From Methylomarinovum tepidoasis (GTDB lineage Bacteria > Pseudomonadota > Gammaproteobacteria > Methylococcales > Methylothermaceae), in contig NZ_AP024718.1 of the NCBI RefSeq assembly GCF_030294985.1, positions 682,001-746,000 on the forward strand: DNA of 64,000 nt, written 5' to 3'. The notes under the pieces are model-generated. The model did no database searches. It was not told the DNA's origin and worked only from the letters and a program-made list of their open reading frames with translations. Of the stretch, positions 31,245 to 42,837 are shown one piece after another. The translations under genes were made by a program, and so were the position numbers. The stretch's first letter is position 1. Every line of letters starts with the position of its first letter.

Positions 31245-31262
31245 TGTCGCTAATTAGCGACA
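31245..31262. promoter_or_regulatory. Perfect 18-bp palindrome TGTCGCTAATTAGCGACA
   Basis: Two more copies of the half-site TGCGACAT lie at 31164-31171 and 31287-31294, so GCGACA occurs four times in 130 bases. This looks like a cluster of sites for one dimeric regulator of the quinone oxidoreductase gene, the divergent acyltransferase gene, or both. The 300-base region is notably AT-rich against the genome. Confidence 0.5.
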
Positions 31263-31312
31263 CATCAGCATCCAGATGAACAATTGTGCGACATGAACAA
31301 CCTGAATCCAGC

Positions 31313-32293
31313 ATGAAGGCGATAGAAATCACCCATCCCGGCGGTCCGGAGGTTCTGCAGCTGACGGAAAGGCCGGCCCCCCGGCCGGGACCGGGAGAAG
31401 TCCTCATCCAGGTCAAGGCGGCCGGAGTCAACCGGCCCGACGTGGTTCAGCGTCAGGGGCTTTATCCACCGCCCCCCGGCGCCTCCGACATCCCCGGCCT
31501 GGAGGTCGCCGGCATCATCACGGCCGTTGGCCCTGAGGTGTCACAGTGGCAGCACGGGGATGCGGTCTGTGCCCTACTGACCGGCGGCGGTTACGCCGAA
31601 TACTGCATCGCTGCGGCGGACCTGTGTCTGCCGATCCCCAAAGGTCTGGATTTCGTCCAGGCCGCCGCCATCCCAGAAACCTTCTTCACCGTCTGGCACA
31701 ACGTGTTCGAGCGTGGCCAGCTGCGCCGGGGAGAAAATTTCCTGGTTCACGGCGGCGCCGGCGGGATCGGCACCACCGCGATCCAGCTCGCCCGCGCACT
31801 GCGCCAGGCGGAGGTCTATACCACCTGCGGCACCCCGGAAAAATGCCATTTCTGCGAAGACCTCGGCGCCCGGGCCGCGATCTGCTACCGCCGCGAAGAT
31901 TTCGCCGCCCGCATCGCCGAACTGACCGCCGGCCGGGGGGTCGATCTGATTCTCGACATCGTCGGCGCCCCCTATTTGCCCCACAACCTGCGGTCCCTGG
32001 CGGAGGATGGGCGCTTGGTCATCATCGCCGTGCAGGGCGGCCCCAAGGGGGAGATCAATCTGCTGCCGGTCTTCCTCAAACGGCTGACCATCACCGGCTC
32101 CACCCTGCGCCCGCGACCGCCCGCAGTGAAGGCCGCCATCGCCCGGCAACTGCGCCAGCACGTCTGGCCCCTGCTGGAAAGCGGCCAGGTACGGCCGATC
32201 ATCCACAGGGTATTGCCCCTGGCTCAGGCCGCCGAAGCCCACCGCCTGCTGGAAGCAGGTGAAGTCATCGGCAAAATCGTGCTCGTCCCCTGA
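31313..32293 (+). CDS. NAD(P)H quinone oxidoreductase, zinc-independent MDR family (PIG3-like)
   Basis: 326 residues from the ATG at 31313 (a GTG nine codons earlier is possible; neither has a clear ribosome site). It is a medium-chain dehydrogenase/reductase of the quinone oxidoreductase group: VKAAGVNRPDVVQRQGLYPP (substrate domain), VHGGAGGIGTTAIQLARAL (Rossmann), and IVGAPYLPHNLRSLAEDGRLVI-type sequence. Structural zinc Cys residues are absent, as expected for this group. It reduces quinones or enones with NADPH. It probably has its own regulated promoter. Confidence 0.9.
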   Translation: MKAIEITHPGGPEVLQLTERPAPRPGPGEVLIQVKAAGVNRPDVVQRQGLYPPPPGASDIPGLEVAGIITAVGPEVSQWQHGDAVCALLTGGGYAEYCIAAADLCLPIPKGLDFVQAAAIPETFFTVWHNVFERGQLRRGENFLVHGGAGGIGTTAIQLARALRQAEVYTTCGTPEKCHFCEDLGARAAICYRREDFAARIAELTAGRGVDLILDIVGAPYLPHNLRSLAEDGRLVIIAVQGGPKGEINLLPVFLKRLTITGSTLRPRPPAVKAAIARQLRQHVWPLLESGQVRPIIHRVLPLAQAAEAHRLLEAGEVIGKIVLVP

Positions 32294-32342
32294 AGAGGCC
32301 GCCGAAGTGATCTATCTTTAGACTTTAGAAAGGGACTTTCCG

Positions 32343-32356
32343 CGCTTGGCCAAGCG
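32343..32356. repeat. 14-bp palindrome CGCTTGGCCAAGCG
   Basis: A perfect palindrome 15-28 bases before the start of the unknown 453-residue gene; a candidate operator or a simple hairpin over the ribosome entry region. Confidence 0.3.
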
Positions 32357-32370
32357 GCGAACATCTACAA

Positions 32371-33732
32371 ATGACGACAGCGGTTTCAACTTTCGATCCG
32401 GCGACCATCTCGGCGTGGCTCATCGAACTGGAGGACAGCAAACCCAGGAAACGCGCCAGCGCGCTCTATCAGCGCCTCCAGCAACTCAATGGCGCACACC
32501 TCGAGGCCGATTCCAGCCTTCAGCAGCTGGAACGCCTGCGGGGACCGGTGTTCGCCGCCGCACAGGCATTGGCCGGGGTGTTCCTTCAAGAAATGAAGGA
32601 CTCATACCTGGCGGCCCGCAAAACGGCCAAGCTCTGTATTTTCCTGCAGCATCAACTGGCCAGCGGCTACGAACACTTGTCCGGCCCTTTGGCGCACCAG
32701 CGCGTCCTGGCCTCGCTCGGGCAAATGCTGTTGCACTTTCATCAATTGGGCGAGCCTCCCGGCACCGCCTTCTGGCGCCGCATCTACCACGGGATGGGGG
32801 ACGGCCAGGCGAACGGTGAACTCGATCACCACGTCGACGACCCGGTTCAAGGAACCTGCCTGAGCCCACGGGAACAACTGTATCGAATCCTCACCTTCGC
32901 CGCCCTGCCCGCAAGCCGCTTCGAGGCGTCCGATCTCCACACGCTGTACCAACACCTGCAAAGGAGCGACGGCCTGGAGATCCGGGGTAACCCGACTGAA
33001 CCTCGATGGGTCTTCGATCCCGGCCAACCGGCCCCGCCCCGGCATCCCGACGCCGACCCTCCCACCTGGCCGTGGCACGGTTTCAGCGCCCGTCTCCGAA
33101 AGGAGGAAGGACTGCCCCACCGCGTCGCGGCCCGGCTGCAGCATCATCTGGGACAACCGCCTGCCGAAGTTTTGTCCGCCGGATGCCGGGTGGAAGAGAT
33201 TTGGACGGGGCATGCCAGGATCGCTGAAGAACTGCAGCACCGCCACCAAGGCACCGAAACCCTGAACTGGCTCGAAGTCCCCTCCCTGGAGCTGGTGACC
33301 GCCGCAGACCCGGTCCCGATGGAGCAAAAGGGCATCCACCGTTATCTCCAGGCCAAACTGACCCACCACCCCCAGGACTCGTTGGCAGTGCTGGAGGTGG
33401 ACAGGACGCTTCCTTTCGACCGGCTGCTGGCCCTGAAAGGCTTCGACGGGCAGCTGACCCTGGCCGTTGCCCGCTGGTGCGTCGCCGGCAAGTTCGGCAA
33501 ACCCCACCGTTACGGCCTGGACCTTTACCAGGGACAACCGCGCTGCGGCCTGGCGCTGATTCCGGATCGGGGCCCACAGCCGGCAATCCGCTTGCCGGAC
33601 ACGAACTTCGTGTTCCTGCCTCCGGTCAGATTGAAGCTCGGCACCGAGATTCTCATCGATGCGGCCCCTACGAAAAGCGGCCGGTTGCTCGAATGGAGCG
33701 GGGATTTCTGCGCCTATGCGCTCCAGCCATGA
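32371..33732 (+). CDS. Unknown 453-residue protein upstream of recF
   Basis: I do not recognise this protein with certainty. It has no signal peptide and no membrane segment. The first 110 residues are helical (LYQRLQQLNGAHLEADSSLQ; RGPVFAAAQALAGVFLQEM) and recall the N-terminal helical part of a family of gammaproteobacterial regulators of unknown role. The middle has a proline-rich linker (about 205-235), and the C-terminus is beta-rich and ends LLEWSGDFCAYALQP without a recognisable PilZ motif. Codon use looks native. It ends 27 bases before recF, where dnaN would normally lie. The start has no good ribosome site. Confidence 0.7.
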   Translation: MTTAVSTFDPATISAWLIELEDSKPRKRASALYQRLQQLNGAHLEADSSLQQLERLRGPVFAAAQALAGVFLQEMKDSYLAARKTAKLCIFLQHQLASGYEHLSGPLAHQRVLASLGQMLLHFHQLGEPPGTAFWRRIYHGMGDGQANGELDHHVDDPVQGTCLSPREQLYRILTFAALPASRFEASDLHTLYQHLQRSDGLEIRGNPTEPRWVFDPGQPAPPRHPDADPPTWPWHGFSARLRKEEGLPHRVAARLQHHLGQPPAEVLSAGCRVEEIWTGHARIAEELQHRHQGTETLNWLEVPSLELVTAADPVPMEQKGIHRYLQAKLTHHPQDSLAVLEVDRTLPFDRLLALKGFDGQLTLAVARWCVAGKFGKPHRYGLDLYQGQPRCGLALIPDRGPQPAIRLPDTNFVFLPPVRLKLGTEILIDAAPTKSGRLLEWSGDFCAYALQP

Positions 33733-33759
33733 ACGGCGCCGATCCGTTATCATGAACGG

Positions 33760-37267
<3,508 letters not shown>

Positions 37268-37270
37268 GCC

Positions 37271-38065
37271 ATGCTGCCCTACCCCCGCATCGACCCGGTC
37301 GCCGTCCGCCTGGGACCGCTCAAGGTCCACTGGTACGGCCTGATGTACGTCTTCGGCCTACTGGGCGCCTGGTGGCTGGCGCGGTGGCGGGGGCCGAGGT
37401 TCGGCTGGCGCAAGGAGGAGATCGACGATCTGGTCTATTACGCCGCCTTCGGGGTGGTGCTGGGCGGGCGCACCGGCTACATGCTGTTCTACAACCTGCC
37501 AACCCTGCTCCACGACCCGCTGAGTTTCTTCCGGGTCTGGGAAGGCGGGATGTCGTTCCACGGTGGCCTGCTGGGTGTCCTGGCGGCCGTGGCGCTGTTC
37601 GGCCGCAAGTACGGCCGCGCCTTCTGGGAGGTGACCGACTTCATCGCCCCCTTCGTCCCCATCGGACTGTTCTTCGGCCGTATCGGCAATTTCATCAACG
37701 GCGAACTGTGGGGCAAGGTCAGCGATGTCCCCTGGGCCATGGTGTTCCCCACCGGCGGCCCGCTGCCGCGCCATCCCTCCCAGCTTTACGAAACCGCTCT
37801 CGAAGGGATCGCCCTGTTCGCGATCCTGTGGTGGTACTCCGCCAAGCTTCGGCCGAGGATGGCGGTTTCCGGCCTGTTTCTGCTGGGCTACGGCACTTTC
37901 CGTTTTCTGGTGGAGTTCATTCGCGAGCCCGACGCCCACATCGGCTATCTGGCCTTCGGCTGGGTGACCATGGGCCAAGTACTGTCGCTGCCGATGATCG
38001 TGGCCGGAACCTTGCTGCTGTGGTGGGCCCATCGCCGGGAGAACGCCCATGCGTCCTTATCTTGA
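37271..38065 (+). CDS. lgt: Phosphatidylglycerol--prolipoprotein diacylglyceryl transferase
   Basis: 264 residues with about seven membrane helices. The Lgt signature [15 protein letters not shown] is present near 135-150, with HPSQLYE (the essential region in the C-terminal half) and the N-terminal [10 protein letters not shown]. It transfers diacylglycerol to the lipobox Cys of prolipoproteins in the inner membrane. It starts 3 bases after gyrB and overlaps thyA by 17 bases, the lgt-thyA pairing seen in E. coli. Confidence 0.97.
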   Translation: MLPYPRIDPVAVRLGPLKVHWYGLMYVFGLLGAWWLARWRGPRFGWRKEEIDDLVYYAAFGVVLGGRTGYMLFYNLPTLLHDPLSFFRVWEGGMSFHGGLLGVLAAVALFGRKYGRAFWEVTDFIAPFVPIGLFFGRIGNFINGELWGKVSDVPWAMVFPTGGPLPRHPSQLYETALEGIALFAILWWYSAKLRPRMAVSGLFLLGYGTFRFLVEFIREPDAHIGYLAFGWVTMGQVLSLPMIVAGTLLLWWAHRRENAHASLS

Positions 38066-38843
38066 ACTCCTCCAGGACATCCTCGACCACGGGACTCCTA
38101 AGGACGACCGCACCGGCACCGGCACCCTGAGCGTGTTCGGCCGCCAGCTGCGCTTCGATCTTACCCAGGGCTTCCCCCTCCTGACCACCAAGAAACTGCA
38201 CTGGCCTTCCATCGTCCACGAGTTGCTGTGGTTCCTGTCCGGCAGCACCAACATCCGCTATCTGCACGAGCACAAGATCACCATCTGGGACGAATGGGCC
38301 GACGACAACGGCGAGCTGGGCCCGGTTTACGGCAAGCAGTGGCGCGCCTGGGAGACGCCGGACGGTCGCACCATCGACCAGCTCGCCGAAGTGGTGGCGA
38401 CAATCCGCCGCGATCCCGACTCGCGCCGCCTGCTGGTGAGCGCCTGGAACGTGGCCGACGTAGGACGCATGGCGCTGCCGCCGTGTCATTACAGCTTCCA
38501 GTTCTACGTCGCCGCAGGGAGGCTCTCGTGCCTGTTCAACATGCGTTCGGTGGACGTCTTTCTGGGGCTGCCCTTCAACATCGCCAGCTATGCCCTGCTG
38601 ACCCACATGGTGGCCCAGCAGTGCGACCTGGCGCCGGGGGAGCTGATCTGGAGCGGCGGCGACGTCCACCTCTACCGCAACCACCTGGAACAGGCCCGTC
38701 AGCAGCTGGGCCGCCAGCCTTACCCGCCGCCGCGGCTGGAGATCCTGCGCCGACCGCCAAGCCTGTTCGCTTACCGCTTCGAGGATTTCCGCCTCCACGA
38801 CTATCAGGCCCATCCCCATATCAAGGCGCCGGTGGCGGTATGA
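38049..38843 (+). CDS. thyA: Thymidylate synthase
   Basis: 264 residues, the usual short form. Converts dUMP to dTMP with methylene-tetrahydrofolate. The catalytic Cys lies in [14 protein letters not shown], with the phosphate-binding [14 protein letters not shown] and [19 protein letters not shown]. It overlaps lgt at the start and folA at the end (ATGA), coupling dTMP synthesis with regeneration of the folate it oxidises. Confidence 0.98.
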   Translation: MRPYLELLQDILDHGTPKDDRTGTGTLSVFGRQLRFDLTQGFPLLTTKKLHWPSIVHELLWFLSGSTNIRYLHEHKITIWDEWADDNGELGPVYGKQWRAWETPDGRTIDQLAEVVATIRRDPDSRRLLVSAWNVADVGRMALPPCHYSFQFYVAAGRLSCLFNMRSVDVFLGLPFNIASYALLTHMVAQQCDLAPGELIWSGGDVHLYRNHLEQARQQLGRQPYPPPRLEILRRPPSLFAYRFEDFRLHDYQAHPHIKAPVAV

Positions 38844-39367
38844 GCAGGCCGAGCCGCATCAGCCTGATCGTCGCCATGGCCCGGGGACGGGTCATCGGCC
38901 ACCGGGGGCGGATGCCCTGGCATTTGTCCGAGGACCTCAGACGCTTCCGCCGCATCACCTGGGGCAAACCCATCCTGATGGGGCGGCGCACCTTCGAAGC
39001 CATCGGCCGGCCCCTGCCGGGGCGGGTCAACATCGTGCTGTCGCGCTCGCCGGATTTCCGTCCCGACGGCTGCCAAGTGGCGAGCTCTCTGGAAGCAGCG
39101 CTGGAACTGGCCGGCGGCCAGGAACTGATGGTCATCGGTGGCAGCCACGTCTACCGTCATCTGCTACCGCAGGCGGATCTGCTCTATCTCACCCTGATCG
39201 ACGCCGATTTTCCCGGCGACACCTTCTTTCCCCCGTGGGAGGCGGCGCAGTGGCAGGAAATCGAGCGGGAGGAACGGGCGGCGGGGGCCGCTTTCCCCCA
39301 CCCTTACCGCTTCGTGACCCTGCGGCGGATCAGCCCGGCTTGCGGTAGCAGGGACAATCGATACTGA
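38840..39367 (+). CDS. folA: Dihydrofolate reductase
   Basis: 175 residues. Reduces dihydrofolate to tetrahydrofolate. Typical motifs: [56 protein letters not shown] and MVIGGSHVY. The start overlaps the thyA stop by 4 bases. The last 38 bases overlap the 3' end of apaH on the other strand. Confidence 0.97.
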   Translation: MSRPSRISLIVAMARGRVIGHRGRMPWHLSEDLRRFRRITWGKPILMGRRTFEAIGRPLPGRVNIVLSRSPDFRPDGCQVASSLEAALELAGGQELMVIGGSHVYRHLLPQADLLYLTLIDADFPGDTFFPPWEAAQWQEIEREERAAGAAFPHPYRFVTLRRISPACGSRDNRY

Positions 39368-40148
39368 TTCGGTACATCTCCCCGTCCAGGCGCAGTGCGG
39401 TCAGCTGCCCGCCCCAGAGGCAGCCAGTGTCGATACCGTAGCATCCCCGCTCGGCCACGAATCCCAGCGTGGACCAGTGACCGAAGACGATTTCCTGCCC
39501 CTCGCTGCGCCGCCCCGGCACCTGGAACCAGGGCAGCAGCCCTTGCGGCTGGCTTCCCGGCGGCCCGGAGAATCTGAGCGCCAGGCGCCCTTCACGGTCG
39601 CAATAACGCAGCCGGGTGAAGCAGTTGACGATGAAACGCAGCCGGTCCCAGCCCTGCAAGTCCTCGGACCACACATCCGGTTGATCGCCGTACATGTGTT
39701 TGAGGAATTCCTCCAGCCGGTCGCTCTGGAGCACCGACTCCGCTTCCCGGGCGCAGCGGCTGGCGGTGTCGATGTCCCACTGGGGCGGCAGGCCGGCATG
39801 GAGCAGGCAGAAACGCTGGTCGCGGTGGAACAGCGGCCGGTGACGGAGCCAGTCTAGCAGCACGTCCCGGTCGTCCGCCTCGAGCACGTCGGCCAGGTCC
39901 TGGCGGTGCTTGTAATCCTGACCGTGGGCCACCGCCAGCAGATGCAGGTCGTGATTGCCCAGGACGGTCACCGCCCGGTCTCCCAGGGCCTTGATGAAAC
40001 GCAGGGTCTCCAGCGAATGGGGCCCGCGGTTGACCAGATCGCCAGTGAACCAGAGCAAGTCCGCCGCCGGATCGAAATTGATCTTGTCCAGCAGCTGCTG
40101 CAGTTCGAAAAAACAACCCTGAATGTCCCCGATCGCGTAATGCGCCAT
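39330..40148 (-). CDS. apaH: Bis(5'-nucleosyl)-tetraphosphatase (symmetrical)
   Basis: Hydrolyses Ap4A to two ADP. It has 272 residues from the ATG at 40148. It is a calcineurin-like phosphoesterase: AIGDIQGCFFELQQLL (about 5-20), FTGDLVNRGPHSLETLRFIK, VLGNHDLHLLAVAHG and VFGHWSTLG carry the metal ligands. An in-frame extension runs upstream through the structured intergenic DNA and is not part of the gene. Convergent with folA, overlapping by 38 bases. Confidence 0.96.
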   Translation of the reverse strand: MAHYAIGDIQGCFFELQQLLDKINFDPAADLLWFTGDLVNRGPHSLETLRFIKALGDRAVTVLGNHDLHLLAVAHGQDYKHRQDLADVLEADDRDVLLDWLRHRPLFHRDQRFCLLHAGLPPQWDIDTASRCAREAESVLQSDRLEEFLKHMYGDQPDVWSEDLQGWDRLRFIVNCFTRLRYCDREGRLALRFSGPPGSQPQGLLPWFQVPGRRSEGQEIVFGHWSTLGFVAERGCYGIDTGCLWGGQLTALRLDGEMYRISIDCPCYRKPG

Positions 40149-40225
40149 GGGTACGAGACTCCGGAAAGGGTTCGATGGAAAGGGCGCCACTTTGTACCCC
40201 AGCGGGAGAGAGATTGCAAGTTGGG

Positions 40226-40407
40226 CGTTGAATCCGCTTGGCACCCGTCCATTGGCGCTTCTGGGGACTGGAAAGGGTCTGCCGGGCAGAAATTCGTCCG
40301 TGAATTTAGGCCCGGCGCGGCCCTCCCTGGCCGCTGCAGACCCTTCCCAGCCCCCTCCGGCAGAAGTGGCGGATCGAGACCGCGGGGAATTTACGAAATT
40401 GCCAACG
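40226..40407. repeat. Multi-branched palindromic element (three-way-junction fold)
   Basis: Within the 328-base gap 40149-40476 lies an unusually self-complementary stretch. An outer stem (40263-40282 with 40336-40355, about 18 of 20 paired) encloses two hairpins. The first is GCCGGGC-AG-AAATTC (40281-40295) with GAATTT-AG-GCCCGGC (40302-40316), loop GTCCGT. The second is GCGGCC (40317-40322) with GGCCGC (40329-40334). Further pairs outside are ATCCGC 40232-40237 with GCGGAT 40369-40374, and CGTTG 40226-40230 with CAACG 40403-40407. It could be a structured RNA, an untranslated leader, or a non-autonomous mobile repeat. Confidence 0.6.
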
Positions 40408-40476
40408 GCTTCAAAGTTTTCCCACCGGCGGCGGCCTATGCTTGTTCCTGAAAGCAAGCAACCGGGAGAGAAAACC

Positions 40477-40632
40477 ATGACCACCTTCCTCAACGAAAAA
40501 CTGGAACTGAGTCTCATCGGCTTTGCCACCCTGGTGTACAGCGCCGGCTTCATGGCCATCGCCTCTGTCGGCTATCTGCTCGACGAGATCCGGCACCTGC
40601 TGACCGCACCGCCGGAACCGCAAAGGCATTGA
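40477..40632 (+). CDS. Small single-pass membrane peptide (51 residues)
   Basis: A 51-residue frame with a good ribosome site (GGGAGAG, 11 bases before the ATG) and one hydrophobic helix (LSLIGFATLVYSAGFMAIAS; about 11-35) between charged ends (MTTFLNEKLE and PPEPQRH). It ends 24 bases before a perfect terminator. The structured element lies directly upstream, so its message may begin with that fold. Function unknown. Confidence 0.6.
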   Translation: MTTFLNEKLELSLIGFATLVYSAGFMAIASVGYLLDEIRHLLTAPPEPQRH

Positions 40633-40656
40633 CCTTCCATCCGTATCCTCTCCTTG

Positions 40657-40676
40657 AATCCGGCAGCCGCCGGATT
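40657..40676 (+). terminator. Terminator after the small membrane peptide
   Basis: Perfect 8-base-pair stem (AATCCGGC / GCCGGATT), loop AGCC, followed by TCTTTTA. Confidence 0.8.
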
Positions 40677-40730
40677 TCTTTTATGCGGCTATACTGATTC
40701 CCAGACACCATCCATCGGGAATCTACCGCC

Positions 40731-41312
40731 ATGCGTCTGCTGTATCTCGCGCTGCTGTTGTCTTTCAGCCTTGCCTGCCGGGCCGAACCGGCGGCGGAGC
40801 TGTTCTCCGCCGCCGCCCGGGGGCGGATCAGCCAGGTGGAATCGTTGCTGCGTCAGGGAGTCGCGGTGGACAGCCGGACCGCGACCAGGCGCACGCCGTT
40901 GATGATCGCCGCCTATTTCGGCAACGAGCGCATCGTCCGCCTGCTGCTGGGTTACGGCGCCGACGTCAATGCCACCGACAACCGTGGGGTGACGCCGCTG
41001 ATGGAGGCGGTGGCCGGCGGCTGGCCCAGAGTGGTTCGATGGCTGCTGGCTTCCGGCGCCGATGTCGGAGCCAAGGATCAAAGCGGCCTGACCGCCCTCG
41101 ACCGTGCCCACCAGAAAGACCATGCCGATCTCGTCCAACTGCTGCAGGGCGATGAGAACAAAGACGAAAATGCGGCCGACGGCGACACAGCTGATAAAGA
41201 CGCCCAAACCCAGCAGAAAGACGGCACCGATAAAAAGGAAGGCGACAAGAAACAGGAAGCCGCTCCAAAAGCCGATGCTGCGAAAACCAAGGCGGAGGAA
41301 AAATCCGGTTGA
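40731..41312 (+). CDS. Secreted ankyrin-repeat protein with charged tail
   Basis: 193 residues. A signal peptide (about 1-18, ending SLACRA) is followed by three to four ankyrin repeats (about 25-135; RTPLMIAAYFGNERIVRLLL, GVTPLMEAVAGGWPRVVRWL, GLTALDRAHQKDHADLVQLL). The last 55 residues are a low-complexity Lys/Asp/Glu/Ala tail. Likely a periplasmic protein-binding scaffold; the partner is unknown. It lies 20 bases upstream of mpl in the same direction. Confidence 0.82.
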   Translation: MRLLYLALLLSFSLACRAEPAAELFSAAARGRISQVESLLRQGVAVDSRTATRRTPLMIAAYFGNERIVRLLLGYGADVNATDNRGVTPLMEAVAGGWPRVVRWLLASGADVGAKDQSGLTALDRAHQKDHADLVQLLQGDENKDENAADGDTADKDAQTQQKDGTDKKEGDKKQEAAPKADAAKTKAEEKSG

Positions 41313-41332
41313 ATCCGGTACCATAGCCGCCC

Positions 41333-42724
41333 ATGCACATCCACATCCTCGGCATCTGCGGCACTTTCATGGGCGGGCTGGCCCTGCTGGCTCGTGAATT
41401 GGGGCTGAGCGTCAGTGGTTCGGACCAGAACGTCTACCCCCCCATGAGCACCCAACTGGAGGCGGCGGGCATCCGTCTTTCGCCCTACGATCCCGCCAAC
41501 CTGCACCCCCGTCCCGATCAGGTGATCATCGGCAACGCCCTGTCGCGGGGCAACCCGGAGGTGGAAACGGTGCTGAACCGGCGCCTGCCCTACACTTCCG
41601 GCCCCCAGTGGCTGGCCGAGACGATATTGCAATCGCGACGGGTGATCGGCATCGCCGGCACCCACGGCAAGACTACCACGACCGCCATGGTGGCCTGGAT
41701 TCTGGAGGCCGCAGGTTTAGCGCCCGGTTTTCTGATCGGCGGCGTCCCCAAGAATTTCGGCCGCTCAGCCCGGCTGGGTAGCGGCGAATGGTTCGTCATC
41801 GAGGCCGACGAATACGACACCGCCTTTTTCGACAAGCGTTCCAAATTCGTCCATTACCGGCCCTGGATCGCCGTGCTCAACAACCTGGAATACGATCACG
41901 CCGACATCTTCCCCGACCTGGCGGCGATCCAGACCCAGTTCCACCACTTGGTCCGCACCGTACCCGGCCAGGGACAGCTGCTGGTCGCTTCCGGTGACGA
42001 GAATCTGGAGGCGGTGCTGGCCCGGGGCTGCTGGAGCCTGGTGGAACGCTTCGGGATTCAGGCCGGAGACTGGCAGGCGCAGCTGCAGCGCGAAGACGGC
42101 AGCCGTTTCCGGGTGAGCCGCCGGGGAGAGATGCTCGGCGAGGTCGCCTGGGAACTGAGCGGCCGCCACAACGTCGCCAACGCCCTGGGAGCTATCGCCG
42201 CCGCCGTCCACGCCGGCATTCCGGCATCCGACGCCATCGAAGCCCTGGGAAGTTTTGCCGGGGTCAAACGCCGCCTGGAACTGCGCGGCGAGGCCGCTGG
42301 CGTACGGATTTACGACGATTTCGCCCACCACCCGACAGCGATCGCCACCACCCTTGACGGATTGCGGGCCCGTATCGGTGACGAGCGGCTGGTGGCGATT
42401 CTGGAACCGCGCTCCAACACCATGCGCATGGGTGTCCACAGCGAGCGCTTGGGACCGTCTTTGGCCGCGGCCGACGTGGTCTATCTCTACAGGCCACCCG
42501 ACCTGGGCTGGGATCCCCGCCTCCTGACCCGAACGCATCCGCACCTGTACTGCTTCGAAGATCTGGACGCGCTGCTGGATCGCCTCCTTGCCGACAGCCG
42601 CCACGGCGACCACTGGGTTTTCATGAGCAACGGCGGCTTCGGCAACATCCATCAACGGGCCCTGGAAGGACTGCGGAAACAGAGCGGAATGTTCCACGTG
42701 GAACATTCCCAGATCGCTACCTGA
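41333..42724 (+). CDS. mpl: UDP-N-acetylmuramate:L-alanyl-gamma-D-glutamyl-meso-diaminopimelate ligase
   Basis: Recycles murein tripeptide by joining it to UDP-MurNAc. It has 463 residues of the Mur ligase family: N-terminal HILGICGTFMGGLALLAREL, ATP loop GIAGTHGKTTTTAMVAWIL, EADEYDTAFFDKRSKFVHY with the Lys modified in the family, and C-terminal YDDFAHHPTAI. Its last codons contain a parS site, encoding MFHVEH as in recF. It ends at a bidirectional terminator. Confidence 0.96.
   Translation: MHIHILGICGTFMGGLALLARELGLSVSGSDQNVYPPMSTQLEAAGIRLSPYDPANLHPRPDQVIIGNALSRGNPEVETVLNRRLPYTSGPQWLAETILQSRRVIGIAGTHGKTTTTAMVAWILEAAGLAPGFLIGGVPKNFGRSARLGSGEWFVIEADEYDTAFFDKRSKFVHYRPWIAVLNNLEYDHADIFPDLAAIQTQFHHLVRTVPGQGQLLVASGDENLEAVLARGCWSLVERFGIQAGDWQAQLQREDGSRFRVSRRGEMLGEVAWELSGRHNVANALGAIAAAVHAGIPASDAIEALGSFAGVKRRLELRGEAAGVRIYDDFAHHPTAIATTLDGLRARIGDERLVAILEPRSNTMRMGVHSERLGPSLAAADVVYLYRPPDLGWDPRLLTRTHPHLYCFEDLDALLDRLLADSRHGDHWVFMSNGGFGNIHQRALEGLRKQSGMFHVEHSQIAT
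42690..42705. promoter_or_regulatory. parS site TGTTCCACGTGGAACA (in mpl 3' end)
   Basis: Perfect palindromic 16-mer matching the ParB-binding consensus, within the coding end of mpl. First of three sites in 101 bases. Confidence 0.9.
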
Positions 42725-42728
42725 GCGA

Positions 42729-42744
42729 TGTTCCACGTGGAACA
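42729..42744. promoter_or_regulatory. parS site TGTTCCACGTGGAACA (after mpl)
   Basis: Second copy, identical to the first, 4 bases after the mpl stop. Confidence 0.9.
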
Positions 42745-42774
42745 TTGCCACGGCAGACCATCACGGAGAGAAAA

Positions 42775-42790
42775 TGTTCCACGTGAAACA
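42775..42790. promoter_or_regulatory. parS site TGTTCCACGTGAAACA
   Basis: Third copy, with one half of the other common form (GAAACA). It abuts and partly overlaps the terminator stem. Confidence 0.88.
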
Positions 42791-42819
42791 AAAGGGGGCG
42801 CTGAGCGCCCCCTTTTGTT
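42787..42819. terminator. Bidirectional terminator between mpl and yfdX-like gene
   Basis: Perfect 15-base-pair stem (AACAAAAGGGGGCGC / GCGCCCCCTTTTGTT) with a 3-base loop; A and T runs allow it to act in both directions. Confidence 0.9.
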
Positions 42820-42837
42820 CTGCGACGATGTCCCGTC

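Noticed and set aside
31013-31312. AT-rich gap considered as oriC
   Set aside because: No DnaA boxes (TTATCCACA-like) in an array and no 13-mers; better explained as a regulatory region.
32294-33759. oriC or dnaN expected next to recF
   Set aside because: No DnaA-box cluster and the protein does not resemble the beta clamp.
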